Below are positions 9,262-17,905 of a DNA stretch of 64,000 nucleotides, one piece after another (position 1 is the first letter of the stretch; every line of letters starts with the position of its first letter). The stretch lies in assembly GCF_025917005.1 (NCBI RefSeq), contig NZ_CP078091.1, positions 124,001 through 188,000 on the forward strand, given 5' to 3'. The stretch comes from Porphyrobacter sp. ULC335 (lineage in GTDB: Bacteria; Pseudomonadota; Alphaproteobacteria; Sphingomonadales; Sphingomonadaceae). Both the position numbers and the translations under genes were made by a program. Below the pieces are notes generated by a model that worked only from the letters and a program-made list of their open reading frames with translations, was not told the DNA's origin and ran no database searches.

Positions 9262-9573
9262 ATGAATAGCAATGCCGATCCGCTCGATACGCTGGACGAT
9301 GCACAGGCCGCCGCTGCCTTCCGCCGGTTGGTGCGGCATCTGCGGCACCGCCATGATGCGCAGAACATCGAGCTGATGGGCCTCGCCGGCTTCTGCCGCA
9401 ATTGTCTCGCCGACTGGATCCGCGATGCGGGCTTCCCCGGCGACAAGGATGCCGCGCGCGAGCTGATCCACGGCATGCCCGGCGCCGAATGGAAAGCCAC
9501 CCGCCAGAGCCCCGCAACCGAGGAACAACTGGCGCGGATGGAAGCGAGTGTGGCGAAGAACGCACAGGAATAA
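9262..9573 (+). CDS. DUF1244 family protein
   Basis: A 103-residue protein of the DUF1244 family. The conserved core IELMGLAGFCRNCLADWIRDAG and HGMPGAEWKA is clear, with two Cys in CRNC. The start at 9262 (MNSNADPL) is internal to a longer open frame and is chosen because it fits the usual family length. Function is unknown; homologues sit in varied housekeeping contexts. Confidence 0.85.
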   Translation: MNSNADPLDTLDDAQAAAAFRRLVRHLRHRHDAQNIELMGLAGFCRNCLADWIRDAGFPGDKDAARELIHGMPGAEWKATRQSPATEEQLARMEASVAKNAQE

Positions 9574-9651
9574 TTCGCGCCGCCTGTTCACCGGGGCCAA
9601 GAGGCTGGCTATCGCACCGGCCAACCGATTCTCATACCTATGGAGCCCCCT

Positions 9652-9897
9652 ATGGCCGACAATGCCAATTCCACCGACGACCGCCTGCGTCTGCTGATCG
9701 AGCGCATCGAACGCCTCGAAGAGGAAAAGAAGGGCATCGCCGACGATATCCGCGACGTCTACATGGAAGCCAAGGCGGTCGGCTATGATCCCAAGATCAT
9801 GCGCCAGATCGTGCGCCTGCGGAAAATGAAGCCCGATGACCGCAGCGAGCAGGACATGCTGCTGGAGACGTACAAGAACGCGCTCGGGATGGCGTGA
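9652..9897 (+). CDS. gapR: GapR family DNA-binding protein (DUF2312)
   Basis: An 81-residue DUF2312 protein. The sequence matches GapR, the Caulobacter nucleoid protein that encircles overtwisted DNA and supports replication and topoisomerase action. It has a long amphipathic helix ([19 protein letters not shown]), the [17 protein letters not shown] basic segment and a short C-terminal helix. The start at 9652 is preferred over the ATG at 9640 because GGAG lies 7 bp before it and MADN is family-typical. Expected to be essential. Confidence 0.9.
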   Translation: MADNANSTDDRLRLLIERIERLEEEKKGIADDIRDVYMEAKAVGYDPKIMRQIVRLRKMKPDDRSEQDMLLETYKNALGMA

Positions 9898-9973
9898 CGC
9901 CCACGGGGTTGCCATTGAATTGTCGCCAAGCCGTGTTATCTTCCTAACACAGCATCAAGAGGAGACACGACCA

Positions 9974-10321
9974 ATGGCATCCCCCTGGAAAGATTCGCGC
10001 GGCGTGATCGTCAGCACCACACCGACGCTCGAAGGCCGCCCGATTCAGGACTACCTCGGAATCGTCACCGGCGAGGTGATCGTCGGCGCGAACCTGTTCC
10101 GCGATCTCTTCGCCAATATCCGCGACATCGTCGGCGGGCGCTCGGGCAGCTACGAGCGCATTCTGGCCGACGCGCGCAAGCAGGCGATCGAGGAACTGCA
10201 GGCCGAAGCGGCCTCGCTGGGTGCCAATGCGGTGGTGGCGATCGATCTCGATTACGAAGTGATTGGCCCCAACGGATCGATGCTGATGGTGTCGGCCAGC
10301 GGCACTGCGGTGCGGGTCTAG
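9974..10321 (+). CDS. YbjQ/UPF0145 family protein
   Basis: A 115-residue member of the heavy-metal-binding/UPF0145 (YbjQ) family. Typical are the N-terminal [25 protein letters not shown], the helix [21 protein letters not shown] and the closing strand [14 protein letters not shown]. The start at 9974 follows a strong GAGGAGA ribosome-binding site. The fold forms pentamers in structural examples, but a physiological role is not established. Confidence 0.88.
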   Translation: MASPWKDSRGVIVSTTPTLEGRPIQDYLGIVTGEVIVGANLFRDLFANIRDIVGGRSGSYERILADARKQAIEELQAEAASLGANAVVAIDLDYEVIGPNGSMLMVSASGTAVRV

Positions 10322-10325
10322 GCTC

Positions 10326-11069
10326 TCACCACCAGCCGTAATCCCCCGCCAGAAACACCGCATTATAGGCGGCGTGATGCGCCATCGCCGCACCCAGCCC
10401 CAGCCGGGTGCGGGTGTAGGCGAGCAGCAATCCGCCGATGGTCTGCGGCACCACCACCAGCAGGCCGAGAGGGTGGGTAAGCGGCTCGTAATTGCCCAGA
10501 TGGATCAGCCCGAACAGTAACGTCGATCCCCACACAAACCAGTGAAAGTGACGGGTGAACCATGCGGGCACAGCGGTTTCCCGGTCACGCGTGGCCAGCC
10601 AGTGGATCAGTCCGGCAAAGGACAGCGCGATGCCCACCAAGGTCATCGGGATTGCGTATAGGTCAGCAGCAAATGCACTAGCCGTCAGCAGGCCTATCGC
10701 CGCCATACCATACACACCGAACCGCAGCGCCGCGATCCGCCCGGTCAACCAGCCCCGGAACGCCAGTTCTTCCATAATCGGCGCGAAAATCAGGAATTCG
10801 AACAGATCTTCAGCAAGCGTCTTTTCGACTTCCAGCGACAATGGCAGGAAATCCGCATAGTCATCCCACGCAAGGGTGAGTTCGCCAACCAGCGTATCGA
10901 CCAGCAGATCAAGCGCAAATATCACCAGCAGCGCCAACGCCGCCGCCCGCCCCCACGCCATCGGTTGTGCAGCGAATGTCGGCCGCACCACAAACCGCGC
11001 CACATCCACAACCCGCTCACGCACGGTCATCGCCCCTGCAACGCGCGCCCTTGCATCGCCCGCGCCCAT
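10326..11069 (-). CDS. CPBP family intramembrane metalloprotease (Abi/CAAX type)
   Basis: A ~247-residue polytopic membrane protein of the CPBP/CAAX-protease (ABI) family. The glutamyl motif EELAFRG (about residues 125-131), FGLIHLGN and HHAAYN form the presumed catalytic Glu/His set, spread over about seven hydrophobic segments. The start is uncertain: ATG at 11069, ATG at 11030 (better ribosome-binding match but tight spacing), or TTG at 11120. The gene is divergent from yebC. CPBP proteins include prenyl-protein proteases and bacteriocin-immunity proteins; the substrate is unknown. Confidence 0.85.
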   Translation of the reverse strand: MGAGDARARVAGAMTVRERVVDVARFVVRPTFAAQPMAWGRAAALALLVIFALDLLVDTLVGELTLAWDDYADFLPLSLEVEKTLAEDLFEFLIFAPIMEELAFRGWLTGRIAALRFGVYGMAAIGLLTASAFAADLYAIPMTLVGIALSFAGLIHWLATRDRETAVPAWFTRHFHWFVWGSTLLFGLIHLGNYEPLTHPLGLLVVVPQTIGGLLLAYTRTRLGLGAAMAHHAAYNAVFLAGDYGWW

Positions 11070-11119
11070 CGGAGTAAGGCCGCCGCTCAAATCTCCAACA
11101 TTCCGGTGAAGTTCGTCCA

Positions 11120-11863
11120 ATGGCAGGCCATTCCAAGTTCAAGAACATCATGCACCGCAAGGGTGCGCAGGACAAGAAACGCTCGGCGATGTTCTCCAAG
11201 CTTTCGCGCGAGATCACCGTGGCGGCCAAGATGGGCATGCCCGATCCCGACATGAACCCGCGTCTGCGGCTGGCGGTCAACGCAGCCAAGGCGCAGTCGA
11301 TGCCCAAGGACAATATCCAGCGCGCCATCGACAAGGCGAGCATGGCCGGCGGCGAGGATTACGTCGAAATCCGCTACGAAGGCTACGGCCCGGGCGGCGT
11401 GGCGCTGATCGTCGAGGCGCTGACCGACAACCGCAACCGCACCGCCACCAATGTGCGCACCGCGTTCAGCAAGAACGGCGGAAACCTCGGCAGCGAAGGT
11501 TCGGTCAGCCACGGCTTCGAACGGCGCGGGCTGATCGAATATTCGGCCGCCGCAGGTGACGAAGAAAAGCTCCTCGAAGCCGCCATCGAGGCTGGCGCGG
11601 ATGATGTCGAAAGCTCCGAAGACGGCCACACCATCTGGACCGCAGCCGACGCTCTCCACGGCGTTGCGGGCGAGCTTGAGAAGGTGCTCGGCCCGGCGGA
11701 CAATGTGAAGCTCGCGTGGAAGCCGGTGCTCAGCGTCGACGTTGACGAGGCGACCGCCGGCACGCTGATGAAGCTGATCGATGCGCTCGACGATGATGAC
11801 GACGTGCAGACCGTGTGGGGCAATTACGCGATCTCTGACGAGGTGATGGAGAAGCTGGGCTGA
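11120..11863 (+). CDS. yebC: YebC/PmpR-TACO1 family protein
   Basis: A 247-residue YebC-family protein. The N-terminal [21 protein letters not shown] is diagnostic, followed by [17 protein letters not shown] and the acidic three-domain core. Members are annotated as DNA-binding regulators, and more recently as translation factors acting at proline-rich stalls (TACO1 type). Its position just before ruvC is a common bacterial arrangement. Its last bases overlap a possible small membrane ORF. Confidence 0.95.
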   Translation: MAGHSKFKNIMHRKGAQDKKRSAMFSKLSREITVAAKMGMPDPDMNPRLRLAVNAAKAQSMPKDNIQRAIDKASMAGGEDYVEIRYEGYGPGGVALIVEALTDNRNRTATNVRTAFSKNGGNLGSEGSVSHGFERRGLIEYSAAAGDEEKLLEAAIEAGADDVESSEDGHTIWTAADALHGVAGELEKVLGPADNVKLAWKPVLSVDVDEATAGTLMKLIDALDDDDDVQTVWGNYAISDEVMEKLG

Positions 11864-11952
11864 AAAAGCGCGAATGGCTGCTGGCAATAGCTTTGGGGGC
11901 TGCGTTCCTCGTTGCGATGCTGTGGCGGTTCGGCTTCAGGGTCGGGCTTTGA
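11860..11952 (+). CDS. Possible 30-residue membrane peptide with CTG start
   Basis: A short frame begins at a CTG overlapping the yebC stop (CTGA) and ends 4 bp before the likely ruvC TTG start. It reads [20 protein letters not shown] (first 20 residues, CTG read as Met), then [10 protein letters not shown]: a basic N-terminus, one transmembrane helix and a basic tail. A GGAGAAG box lies 6 bp upstream. It would fill the otherwise untranslated yebC-ruvC gap with coupled starts. CTG starts are rare and no homologue is known to me, so this is tentative. Confidence 0.35.
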   Translation: MKKREWLLAIALGAAFLVAMLWRFGFRVGL

Positions 11953-11956
11953 TCCG

Positions 11957-12430
11957 TTGCTGATCCTCGGCCTCGACCCTTCACTCTCCTCGACCGGTTG
12001 GGGTGTAATCCGGGCCGAAGGCGCGCGGATCAGCCATGTGGCGAACGGGCAGATCAAGACCGATCCCGCCGCGCCGATGGCAGCGCGGCTCGCGATGCTC
12101 TCCGCAGGGGTCGCGGCTGTCATCGCCGCCCACCGCCCGACCCGCGCGGCCGCCGAGGAAATCTTCGTCAACAAGAACCCGCAATCCACCCTCAAGCTCG
12201 CTCAGGCGCGCGGGGCGGTGCTGGCGGCGTGCGGGGCGGCCGGCCTCACCGTGAACGAACACGCCGCGCGGCTGGTCAAGAAGGCCGTCACCGGCACGGG
12301 CGCGGCGGAGAAGACGCAGGTCGCCGCGATGGTCAAGGTGCTGCTGCCGGGTGTTGCCATCACCGGAAGCGACGCGGCGGACGCGCTCGCAGTGGCAATT
12401 GCAGACGCGCATCTGGCCCCGCGCCAATGA
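11957..12430 (+). CDS. ruvC: Holliday junction resolvase RuvC
   Basis: A ~157-residue RuvC endonuclease that cuts Holliday junctions after RuvAB branch migration. Conserved acidic residues are in ILGLDPS (start), AEEIF (middle) and SDAADALAVA (C-terminal pair). Family N-termini begin immediately before the ILGLDP strand, so the TTG at 11957 is favoured over the ATG at 11912, which would add 15 residues. ruvA and ruvB do not follow, as the next genes are unrelated. Confidence 0.92.
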   Translation: MLILGLDPSLSSTGWGVIRAEGARISHVANGQIKTDPAAPMAARLAMLSAGVAAVIAAHRPTRAAAEEIFVNKNPQSTLKLAQARGAVLAACGAAGLTVNEHAARLVKKAVTGTGAAEKTQVAAMVKVLLPGVAITGSDAADALAVAIADAHLAPRQ

Positions 12431-12443
12431 ACAGGAGCGACGC

Positions 12444-12791
12444 ATGATCCACCTCTACGGCATCCCCAACTGCGACACGGTGAAAAAGGCCCGCGTGTGG
12501 CTTGACGCGCAGGGGCGCGACTACACCTTCCACGATTACAAGAAGGAAGGCGCCGACCCCGCAAAGGTCGCCGCATGGATTGGCGCGGCGGGGCTCGACA
12601 CTGTCGTCAACCGCAAGGGCACGACCTTCCGCGCGCTGTCTGATGCCGACAAGGCTGCGGCGGCGGACAGTCACACCGCTGTCGCTTTGCTCGTCCAGCA
12701 GCCCAGCATCATCAAGCGGCCCATCGCCGAACATCCGGGCGGCATTCTGGTCGGTTTCAAGGAAGACGAATGGTCCGCAACCTTGCTTTGA
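12444..12791 (+). CDS. ArsC/Spx-type reductase family protein (YffB-like)
   Basis: A 115-residue thioredoxin-fold protein of the ArsC/Spx/YffB group. It opens IHLYGIPNCDTVKKARVWLD with the single active-region Cys near residue 10. The RPIAEHPGGILVGF loop, including the cis-Pro region, is conserved. The paired arsenate-reductase residues are not evident, so YffB-like thiol chemistry is a better guess than arsenate reduction. RBS AGGAG lies at 12433. It overlaps the next gene by 22 bp. Confidence 0.88.
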   Translation: MIHLYGIPNCDTVKKARVWLDAQGRDYTFHDYKKEGADPAKVAAWIGAAGLDTVVNRKGTTFRALSDADKAAAADSHTAVALLVQQPSIIKRPIAEHPGGILVGFKEDEWSATLL

Positions 12792-13831
12792 TCACGCTTC
12801 TGGCGCTGGCGGCCACTCCGGCGATGGCGCAAGGAGACGATATGCTGATCATCGCCCACCGCGGCGCGAGTGCCGAGCGGCCCGAACATACGCTCGCCGC
12901 CTATGAGCGCGCGATCGATCAGGGCGCGGATTACATCGAGCCCGATCTGGTCGCGACCAAGGATCTGGTACTGGTCTCGCGCCACGAAAACGAGCTGTCG
13001 GGCACCACCGATGTCGCCAGCCGCGAAGAATTCGAGGATCGCCGCCGCGACAAGACCATCGATGGCCGGTTGGTGGCAGGCTGGTTTGCCGAGGACTTCA
13101 CCCTCGCCGAATTGCGCACCTTGCGCGCCAAGGAACGCATCCCCTCGCTGCGCCCGGACAATGCCCGCTTCGACGGGCTGTATCAGGTGCCAACCTTCGC
13201 CGATGTGGTGAAGCTGGTGCGCGCCAAGGAGGCCGAAACGGGAAGGCGGATCGGGCTCTACCCGGAATTGAAGCACCCCACTTTCCTGCTCCAGAACGAA
13301 GGGATCGACCTTGTCGATCTGCTGCTGCGCGAGTTCCGCACCCTCGGCATCACGCCCACCGATCCGGTGTTCATCCAAAGCTTCGAGATCGCGCCCTTGC
13401 AACGCCTCAAGCAGCGCGGCGGCGGGTTCAAGCTGGTGCAGCTGGTCGCCCCCGGCGAAGGCCCGGCGGATGAACCCGCGATGCGCTATGCCGAAATGGT
13501 GACTCCCACGGGGCTGGCCGAAGTGGCGAAATATGCCGATGCGGTGGGGGCCAATACCGGCATGATTCTGCAAGACGATGGCGAGCCGACAGCGCTGGTC
13601 GCTGATGCCCATGCGGCGGGCCTTAAGGTGCACGCCTGGACGCTTCGGATCGAAAACGACTTTCTCCCAATGCGCATGCGCCGCCCCGGCGAAGGGGGAG
13701 AGGGCTGCTACAACAAGTTGTTTGCAGCGCTCCGAAAGGCCGGAGTCGACGGTGTGTTCACGGACAGCCCCAAGCAGATCGTCGCCGAACGCGAAGGCGT
13801 GATATGGAACGGTTGGTGCGCCCCTGAATGA
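12770..13831 (+). CDS. glpQ: Glycerophosphodiester phosphodiesterase
   Basis: A 353-residue periplasmic enzyme hydrolysing glycerophosphodiesters to sn-glycerol 3-phosphate and alcohol. A signal peptide (cleavage after PAMA) is followed by the GDPD core: IIAHRGASAERPEHTLAAY (catalytic His and Glu), IEPDLVATKD (metal ligands) and the second His in SRHENELSGTT. C-terminal TIM-barrel motifs IQSFE, HAWTLR and GVFTDSPK are intact. The start overlaps the ArsC-like gene. Confidence 0.93.
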   Translation: MVRNLALITLLALAATPAMAQGDDMLIIAHRGASAERPEHTLAAYERAIDQGADYIEPDLVATKDLVLVSRHENELSGTTDVASREEFEDRRRDKTIDGRLVAGWFAEDFTLAELRTLRAKERIPSLRPDNARFDGLYQVPTFADVVKLVRAKEAETGRRIGLYPELKHPTFLLQNEGIDLVDLLLREFRTLGITPTDPVFIQSFEIAPLQRLKQRGGGFKLVQLVAPGEGPADEPAMRYAEMVTPTGLAEVAKYADAVGANTGMILQDDGEPTALVADAHAAGLKVHAWTLRIENDFLPMRMRRPGEGGEGCYNKLFAALRKAGVDGVFTDSPKQIVAEREGVIWNGWCAPE

Positions 13832-13863
13832 CCGTCTCCCCAGCGCAAGCTGGGATAACGATG

Positions 13864-14601
13864 TTAAGCCCGCCGCGCGCTCAGGATATAGTTCAACGAC
13901 ATATCGTCCGACAGGTGCAGCCCCTTGCCCGGGCGCCATGCAATGCCGCGTTTGGCCGTCACGGTCAGCCCCGCGTCGGTGAGCAGGCCCTCCAGCTCGT
14001 CAGGTGTGACGAAATCCTCCCAGTGGTGCGTGCCCTTGGGGACATAGCCCACCGCCTCCGCCGCGCCGACCAGTAGCACCCGCGAAGCCGCGGTGCGGTT
14101 GGGCGTGGACATGACCAGCAAGCCATCAGGCGCCACCCGCGCCGCCACGTCGCGCAGGAAGGCAGCCTTGTCAGCCACGTGCTCGATCACTTCGACACTG
14201 GTGACCAGATCGAAAGTGCCGATATCGAGAGCGGCAACCTCACCCGCCATGTAACGGATATCGAGGCCCACGCCTTCCGCATGGGCTGCTGCCGCCGCGA
14301 CATTCTCTGCCGCCGCATCCACGCCTGTCACCGCCGCACCGAGCCGTGCCAGAGGCTCGCACACCAGCCCTGCCCCGCAACCGATATCGAGCGCGCTCTT
14401 CCCCGCTAGCGGCTTCGCAGCGCGCGCCGCCTCAGGCCAATGCGCGTCGATTGCGTCCCGGATAAACGCCATCCGCACCGGGTTGACCTGATGCAGGCTC
14501 GCCATCGGACCCTTGGGGTTCCACCAGTCCCGCGCGAGCTTGGCGAAGAAATCGGCTTCCTCGGGACGGATAGTTACATTCGATACGTTTGCGTTTCCCA
14601 T
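13864..14601 (-). CDS. ubiG: UbiG, ubiquinone biosynthesis O-methyltransferase
   Basis: A 245-residue SAM-dependent methyltransferase carrying out both O-methylations of ubiquinone synthesis. Seen: the N-terminal FAKLARDWWNPKGPMASLHQVNPVR diagnostic of UbiG, motif I LDIGCGAGLV (about residues 70-79), VTGVDAA, VEVIEHV and the MSTPNRT segment. It is divergent from lysC with ~50 bp between starts, an arrangement frequent in sphingomonads. Confidence 0.95.
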   Translation of the reverse strand: MGNANVSNVTIRPEEADFFAKLARDWWNPKGPMASLHQVNPVRMAFIRDAIDAHWPEAARAAKPLAGKSALDIGCGAGLVCEPLARLGAAVTGVDAAAENVAAAAAHAEGVGLDIRYMAGEVAALDIGTFDLVTSVEVIEHVADKAAFLRDVAARVAPDGLLVMSTPNRTAASRVLLVGAAEAVGYVPKGTHHWEDFVTPDELEGLLTDAGLTVTAKRGIAWRPGKGLHLSDDMSLNYILSARRA

Positions 14602-14650
14602 GAACCGCCCTTAACAGCCGCCGCGGACACTCACCAGCAGGAGCTTCCTC

Positions 14651-15922
14651 TTGGCCCGCATTGTGATGAAATTCGGCGGCACGTCGATGGCCGGGACGGA
14701 GCGTATCCGCCGGGTGGCCAATATTGTGCGCGCTCAGGCCGCTCGCGGCGATCAGGTCGCGGTGGTCGTCAGCGCCATGGCGGGCGAGACTGACCGGCTG
14801 GTCAACTTCTGCCGCGAAGCCAATCCGCTTTACGATCCGGCGGAATATGATGTCGTGGTCGCCAGCGGGGAGCAGGTGACCAGCGGGCTGCTCGCCCTCA
14901 CCCTTCAGGCGCTGGGCTGCAAATCGCGCAGCTGGCTCGGCTGGCAATTGCCGATCAACACCATCGAAGCCCACGCCAAGGCGCGCATCGATGCCATCGA
15001 TGCCGACGCGCTGATCGCCTCGATGGAAGCGGGCGAGATCGCAGTGATCCCGGGCTTTCAGGGCGTGTCGGACGAAGGCCGCATCACCACATTGGGGCGC
15101 GGCGGATCGGACACTTCGGCGGTAGCGGTGGCGGCGGCGATCAAGGCGGATCGCTGCGACATCTACACCGATGTCGACGGCGTCTACACCACCGACCCGC
15201 GCATCGTCGCCAAGGCGAAGAAGCAGAAGGCGGTGACTTACGAGGAAATGCTCGAACTCGCATCGGTGGGCGCCAAGGTGCTCCAGACCCGCTCTGTGGG
15301 CCTCGCCATGAAGGAAAAGGTGCGGGTGCAGGTGCTTTCGAGCTTCATCGGCGAGGGCGCCCCGCCTGCTGATGATCTGCCGGGGACGATGATCGTCTCC
15401 GAACAGGAAATGGACGAATTGGTGGAGAATGGCCTGATGGAACGCCAGCTTGTAACCGGCATCGCGCATGACAAGAACGAGGCCAAGGTGATCCTCACCC
15501 GCGTGCCCGACCGCCCCGGCGCGGTGGCCAACATCTTCGAGCCGCTGGCCGCGGCCAGCATCAATGTCGACATGATCATCCAGAACGTCGGCCGCGACAA
15601 GGGCGAGACCGACGTGACTTTCACCGTCCCGCAGTCCGACCTCGCCCGCGCGCAGGCGCTGCTGGAGGACCGGCGCGACGCGATCGGCTTCAACCGCATC
15701 ATCACCGACAGCAAGATCGCCAAGATTTCTGTCGTGGGCGTCGGCATGAAAAGCCACGCGGGCGTTGCCAGCACGATGTTCCGCGCGCTTTCGGATCGCG
15801 GCATCAACATCCAGGCGATCTCGACCAGCGAGATCAAGATCAGCGTGATGATCGACGAGGACGAGACCGAGTTGGCGGTGCGTGTGCTCCACACAGCTTA
15901 CGGTCTGGATGCAGTTAGCTGA
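14651..15922 (+). CDS. lysC: Aspartate kinase
   Basis: A 423-residue aspartokinase, the first step towards lysine, threonine and methionine. It starts with TTG (Met-Ala-Arg-Ile) preceded by AGGAG at about 14639. KFGGTSMAG, the nucleotide-binding GRGGSDTSAVAVA and the substrate loop are intact. Two ACT domains occupy residues ~265-423 (VPDRPGAVANIFEPLA, VGVGMKSHAGVASTMF), implying feedback control by lysine and threonine. Confidence 0.96.
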   Translation: MARIVMKFGGTSMAGTERIRRVANIVRAQAARGDQVAVVVSAMAGETDRLVNFCREANPLYDPAEYDVVVASGEQVTSGLLALTLQALGCKSRSWLGWQLPINTIEAHAKARIDAIDADALIASMEAGEIAVIPGFQGVSDEGRITTLGRGGSDTSAVAVAAAIKADRCDIYTDVDGVYTTDPRIVAKAKKQKAVTYEEMLELASVGAKVLQTRSVGLAMKEKVRVQVLSSFIGEGAPPADDLPGTMIVSEQEMDELVENGLMERQLVTGIAHDKNEAKVILTRVPDRPGAVANIFEPLAAASINVDMIIQNVGRDKGETDVTFTVPQSDLARAQALLEDRRDAIGFNRIITDSKIAKISVVGVGMKSHAGVASTMFRALSDRGINIQAISTSEIKISVMIDEDETELAVRVLHTAYGLDAVS

Positions 15923-15987
15923 AAGGTAGCCCGCTTCACCGGAATTAACCATTCTTGGTGACTGCGCTTTAACTTTTAAGGCCAGAA

Positions 15988-16024
15988 TGTGCGCGCTCTC
16001 GCACTGGGAGCGAAAGGGCGCACA
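15988..16024 (+). promoter_or_regulatory. Inverted repeat/hairpin over the ribosome-binding region of the PilZ-HTH gene
   Basis: TGTGCGC (15988-15994) and GCGCACA (16018-16024) are perfect arms. Inside, GCTCTC pairs with GGGAGC (one G-U). The structure ends 2 bp before the ATG and includes the GGGAG and AAAGGG stretches that would bind the ribosome. It could be a translational hairpin or an operator for the encoded HTH protein. Confidence 0.5.
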
Positions 16025-16026
16025 CC

Positions 16027-16701
16027 ATGGCCATAAAGGCCCACCTCGATTCACACGATACAGGCGAAGGCCAGCGCATTGCGCCGCGCCGTGCGCTGCA
16101 CCTTGAGACCTCTGGCTTTGCGGCCGGGGCGGAAGCCAACGTCACGATCCACAATATCTCGGCCGCGGGCCTGCTGCTCGAAACCGGGCTCGACCTTGCA
16201 ACGGGCGAGCAGCTGGCGCTTGATCTGCCAGAGGCTGGTGCGGTCACCGCCACGGTCGCCTGGCGCAGCGAGCGGCTGTATGGCTGCGCGTTCGAACAGG
16301 CTCTCGGCCCGGCGGCGCTGGCGGCGGCGCAGCTTCAGGGCTTTGCCCCGGGCGTCCCCACCCAGACACTGCAAATGCCGTCAGCGGCCGCGCTTGGCTC
16401 GAGCGAAACGCTCGGCACGCGGCTCAACCGGTTGCGGCGCGAAGCCGGGCTGACGCTCGCCGATGTCGCCACCTCTCTCGGCGTCAGCAAGCCGACCGTG
16501 TGGGCCTGGGAAAAGGGCAAGGCCCGCCCCCTGCCCGAACGGCTCGACGCGATTGCCGCTGCGCTGGGCGTGGCGCCCGATCTTCTCTCGACGAATCCGG
16601 GCCTGCGCGAGGTCGACACGGTCATTGCCGAATGCCGCCAACGGATTGCCGACGCCTGCGGCACTGCGCCAGCCGCCGTGCGGATCATGATCGAATTGTA
16701 A
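16027..16701 (+). CDS. PilZ-like domain fused to an XRE-type HTH
   Basis: A 224-residue two-domain protein. Residues ~15-105 look like a PilZ c-di-GMP domain: APRRALHLETSG for the RxxxR-type motif, then IHNISAAGLLLETG for D/NxSxxG. Residues ~128-195 are an XRE helix-turn-helix (RLNRLRREAGLTLADVATSL, SKPTVWAWEKGKARP). This suggests a c-di-GMP-responsive DNA-binding protein, an inference. A hairpin covers its ribosome-binding region. Downstream is a GGDEF-type gene after an AT-rich 180-bp spacer. Confidence 0.85.
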   Translation: MAIKAHLDSHDTGEGQRIAPRRALHLETSGFAAGAEANVTIHNISAAGLLLETGLDLATGEQLALDLPEAGAVTATVAWRSERLYGCAFEQALGPAALAAAQLQGFAPGVPTQTLQMPSAAALGSSETLGTRLNRLRREAGLTLADVATSLGVSKPTVWAWEKGKARPLPERLDAIAAALGVAPDLLSTNPGLREVDTVIAECRQRIADACGTAPAAVRIMIEL

Positions 16702-16882
16702 TTCGCAAGGGTCGGGCAACCGGCAAAACCTGCCAATTGCGCTAAATACGTATCGAAGCGACTGGCACTGTACAAATTTATGGTAAACAAAACCCAAAGG
16801 TGATTCGTTTTTTAGTCTTGTAATTTTACTAAACTAACAAGTTTACTGTTCGGTTATCGGAAAACAGGGGAACGTTTTCTTA

Positions 16883-17887
16883 TTGCCGCCTCTCGTTAGT
16901 TACCAAGTAGCATTGACTAGAAGCGAATGGACGAGTCTTTCGTTGGACCGCTGGGGCACTGTCGGTATGAGAATTGGTTTAAGTGACGTCGAAGGTCATG
17001 TTCTGCATGGTCTTTTGGAAGAGACCTCCGGCGATATAGTGATCAGGCTCGACCGGCATGGCTTCATCATTCACGCCTCCGCAAACATTGCGGAGCTGGG
17101 GCAGGACTTTTCCGCCGCACTGCTGTTGCCGCACATCACCGATCTGGCGACCCGCGACTATTCCGCTTTTCTTGGCGAGCACGTGTCTGCGGCGCTGGCG
17201 GGACAAGCACGCCTCGGCTGGGTCGAATTCCCGGTCATTGCCTGCGCGGAGCGAGAGACCTGCCGCGAGGGGCGTTGCCAGAGCTGGTATGCGCTGAGCC
17301 TGCGGCCGATGCGCGATTCGACTGGCACGCCCGATGGCGCGATGTGCCTGATGCGCTCGGTCCAGCAGGTGCGCAGCCTTGAGGGCGAGCTGCACGCCCG
17401 CGCGGTCACCGATCCGCTGACAGGCCTCGCCAACCGCCAGGCCTTCTGCGCGAGCCTGAGGCGGCACCTGGCCAAGGGCGGCGGGCAAATGGTTGCGGTC
17501 TTCGCAGTCGATGGAATGCGCGCGCTGCTGCTGCGTTATGGCCAGCGCACGGCGGATGAAGTGCAGTGGGGGTTTGCCAAGTTCCTCGAAACAATGGCGT
17601 TGCCCGGTCAGGAGCTCGCCCAGCTCGATGGCGAGCGGTTTGCGGTTCTTCTGCCGGAACTGACAGCCCGCGCAGCGCGCGAATGGGCGCAGGATGTGGT
17701 GGCAACCTTCGCAGGCCTTGCCGCACCTGCCTCCGCCAAGGCGCCGCAATTGACGGCGAGCGCGGGCCTCGCGCGGGTCGAATGCACAGTCGACTGGACC
17801 CTGCGCGAGGCAGAGCTCGGGCTGGTGATGGCGCGAGCAGGCGGCGGGCGGCAGGTGGGCGTCGCGGGGTATCACCGGGTGGCATAA
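16883..17887 (+). CDS. PAS-like sensor with degenerate GGDEF domain
   Basis: A protein of 334 residues from a TTG start (AGGGGAA about 10 bp upstream) or 306 from ATG 16967. An N-terminal PAS-like region (~30-160: DIVIRLDRHGFIIHASANI) contains a Cys pair ETCREGRC. The C-terminal GGDEF domain keeps DPLTGLANRQAF, but the signature loop reads LDGERFAVLLP in place of GG(D/E)EF, so cyclase activity is doubtful and an effector role is possible. The upstream 16,702-16,882 spacer is unusually AT-rich and probably holds the promoter. Confidence 0.83.
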   Translation: MPPLVSYQVALTRSEWTSLSLDRWGTVGMRIGLSDVEGHVLHGLLEETSGDIVIRLDRHGFIIHASANIAELGQDFSAALLLPHITDLATRDYSAFLGEHVSAALAGQARLGWVEFPVIACAERETCREGRCQSWYALSLRPMRDSTGTPDGAMCLMRSVQQVRSLEGELHARAVTDPLTGLANRQAFCASLRRHLAKGGGQMVAVFAVDGMRALLLRYGQRTADEVQWGFAKFLETMALPGQELAQLDGERFAVLLPELTARAAREWAQDVVATFAGLAAPASAKAPQLTASAGLARVECTVDWTLREAELGLVMARAGGGRQVGVAGYHRVA

Positions 17888-17905
17888 CTGGACTCACGGC
17901 GATGG

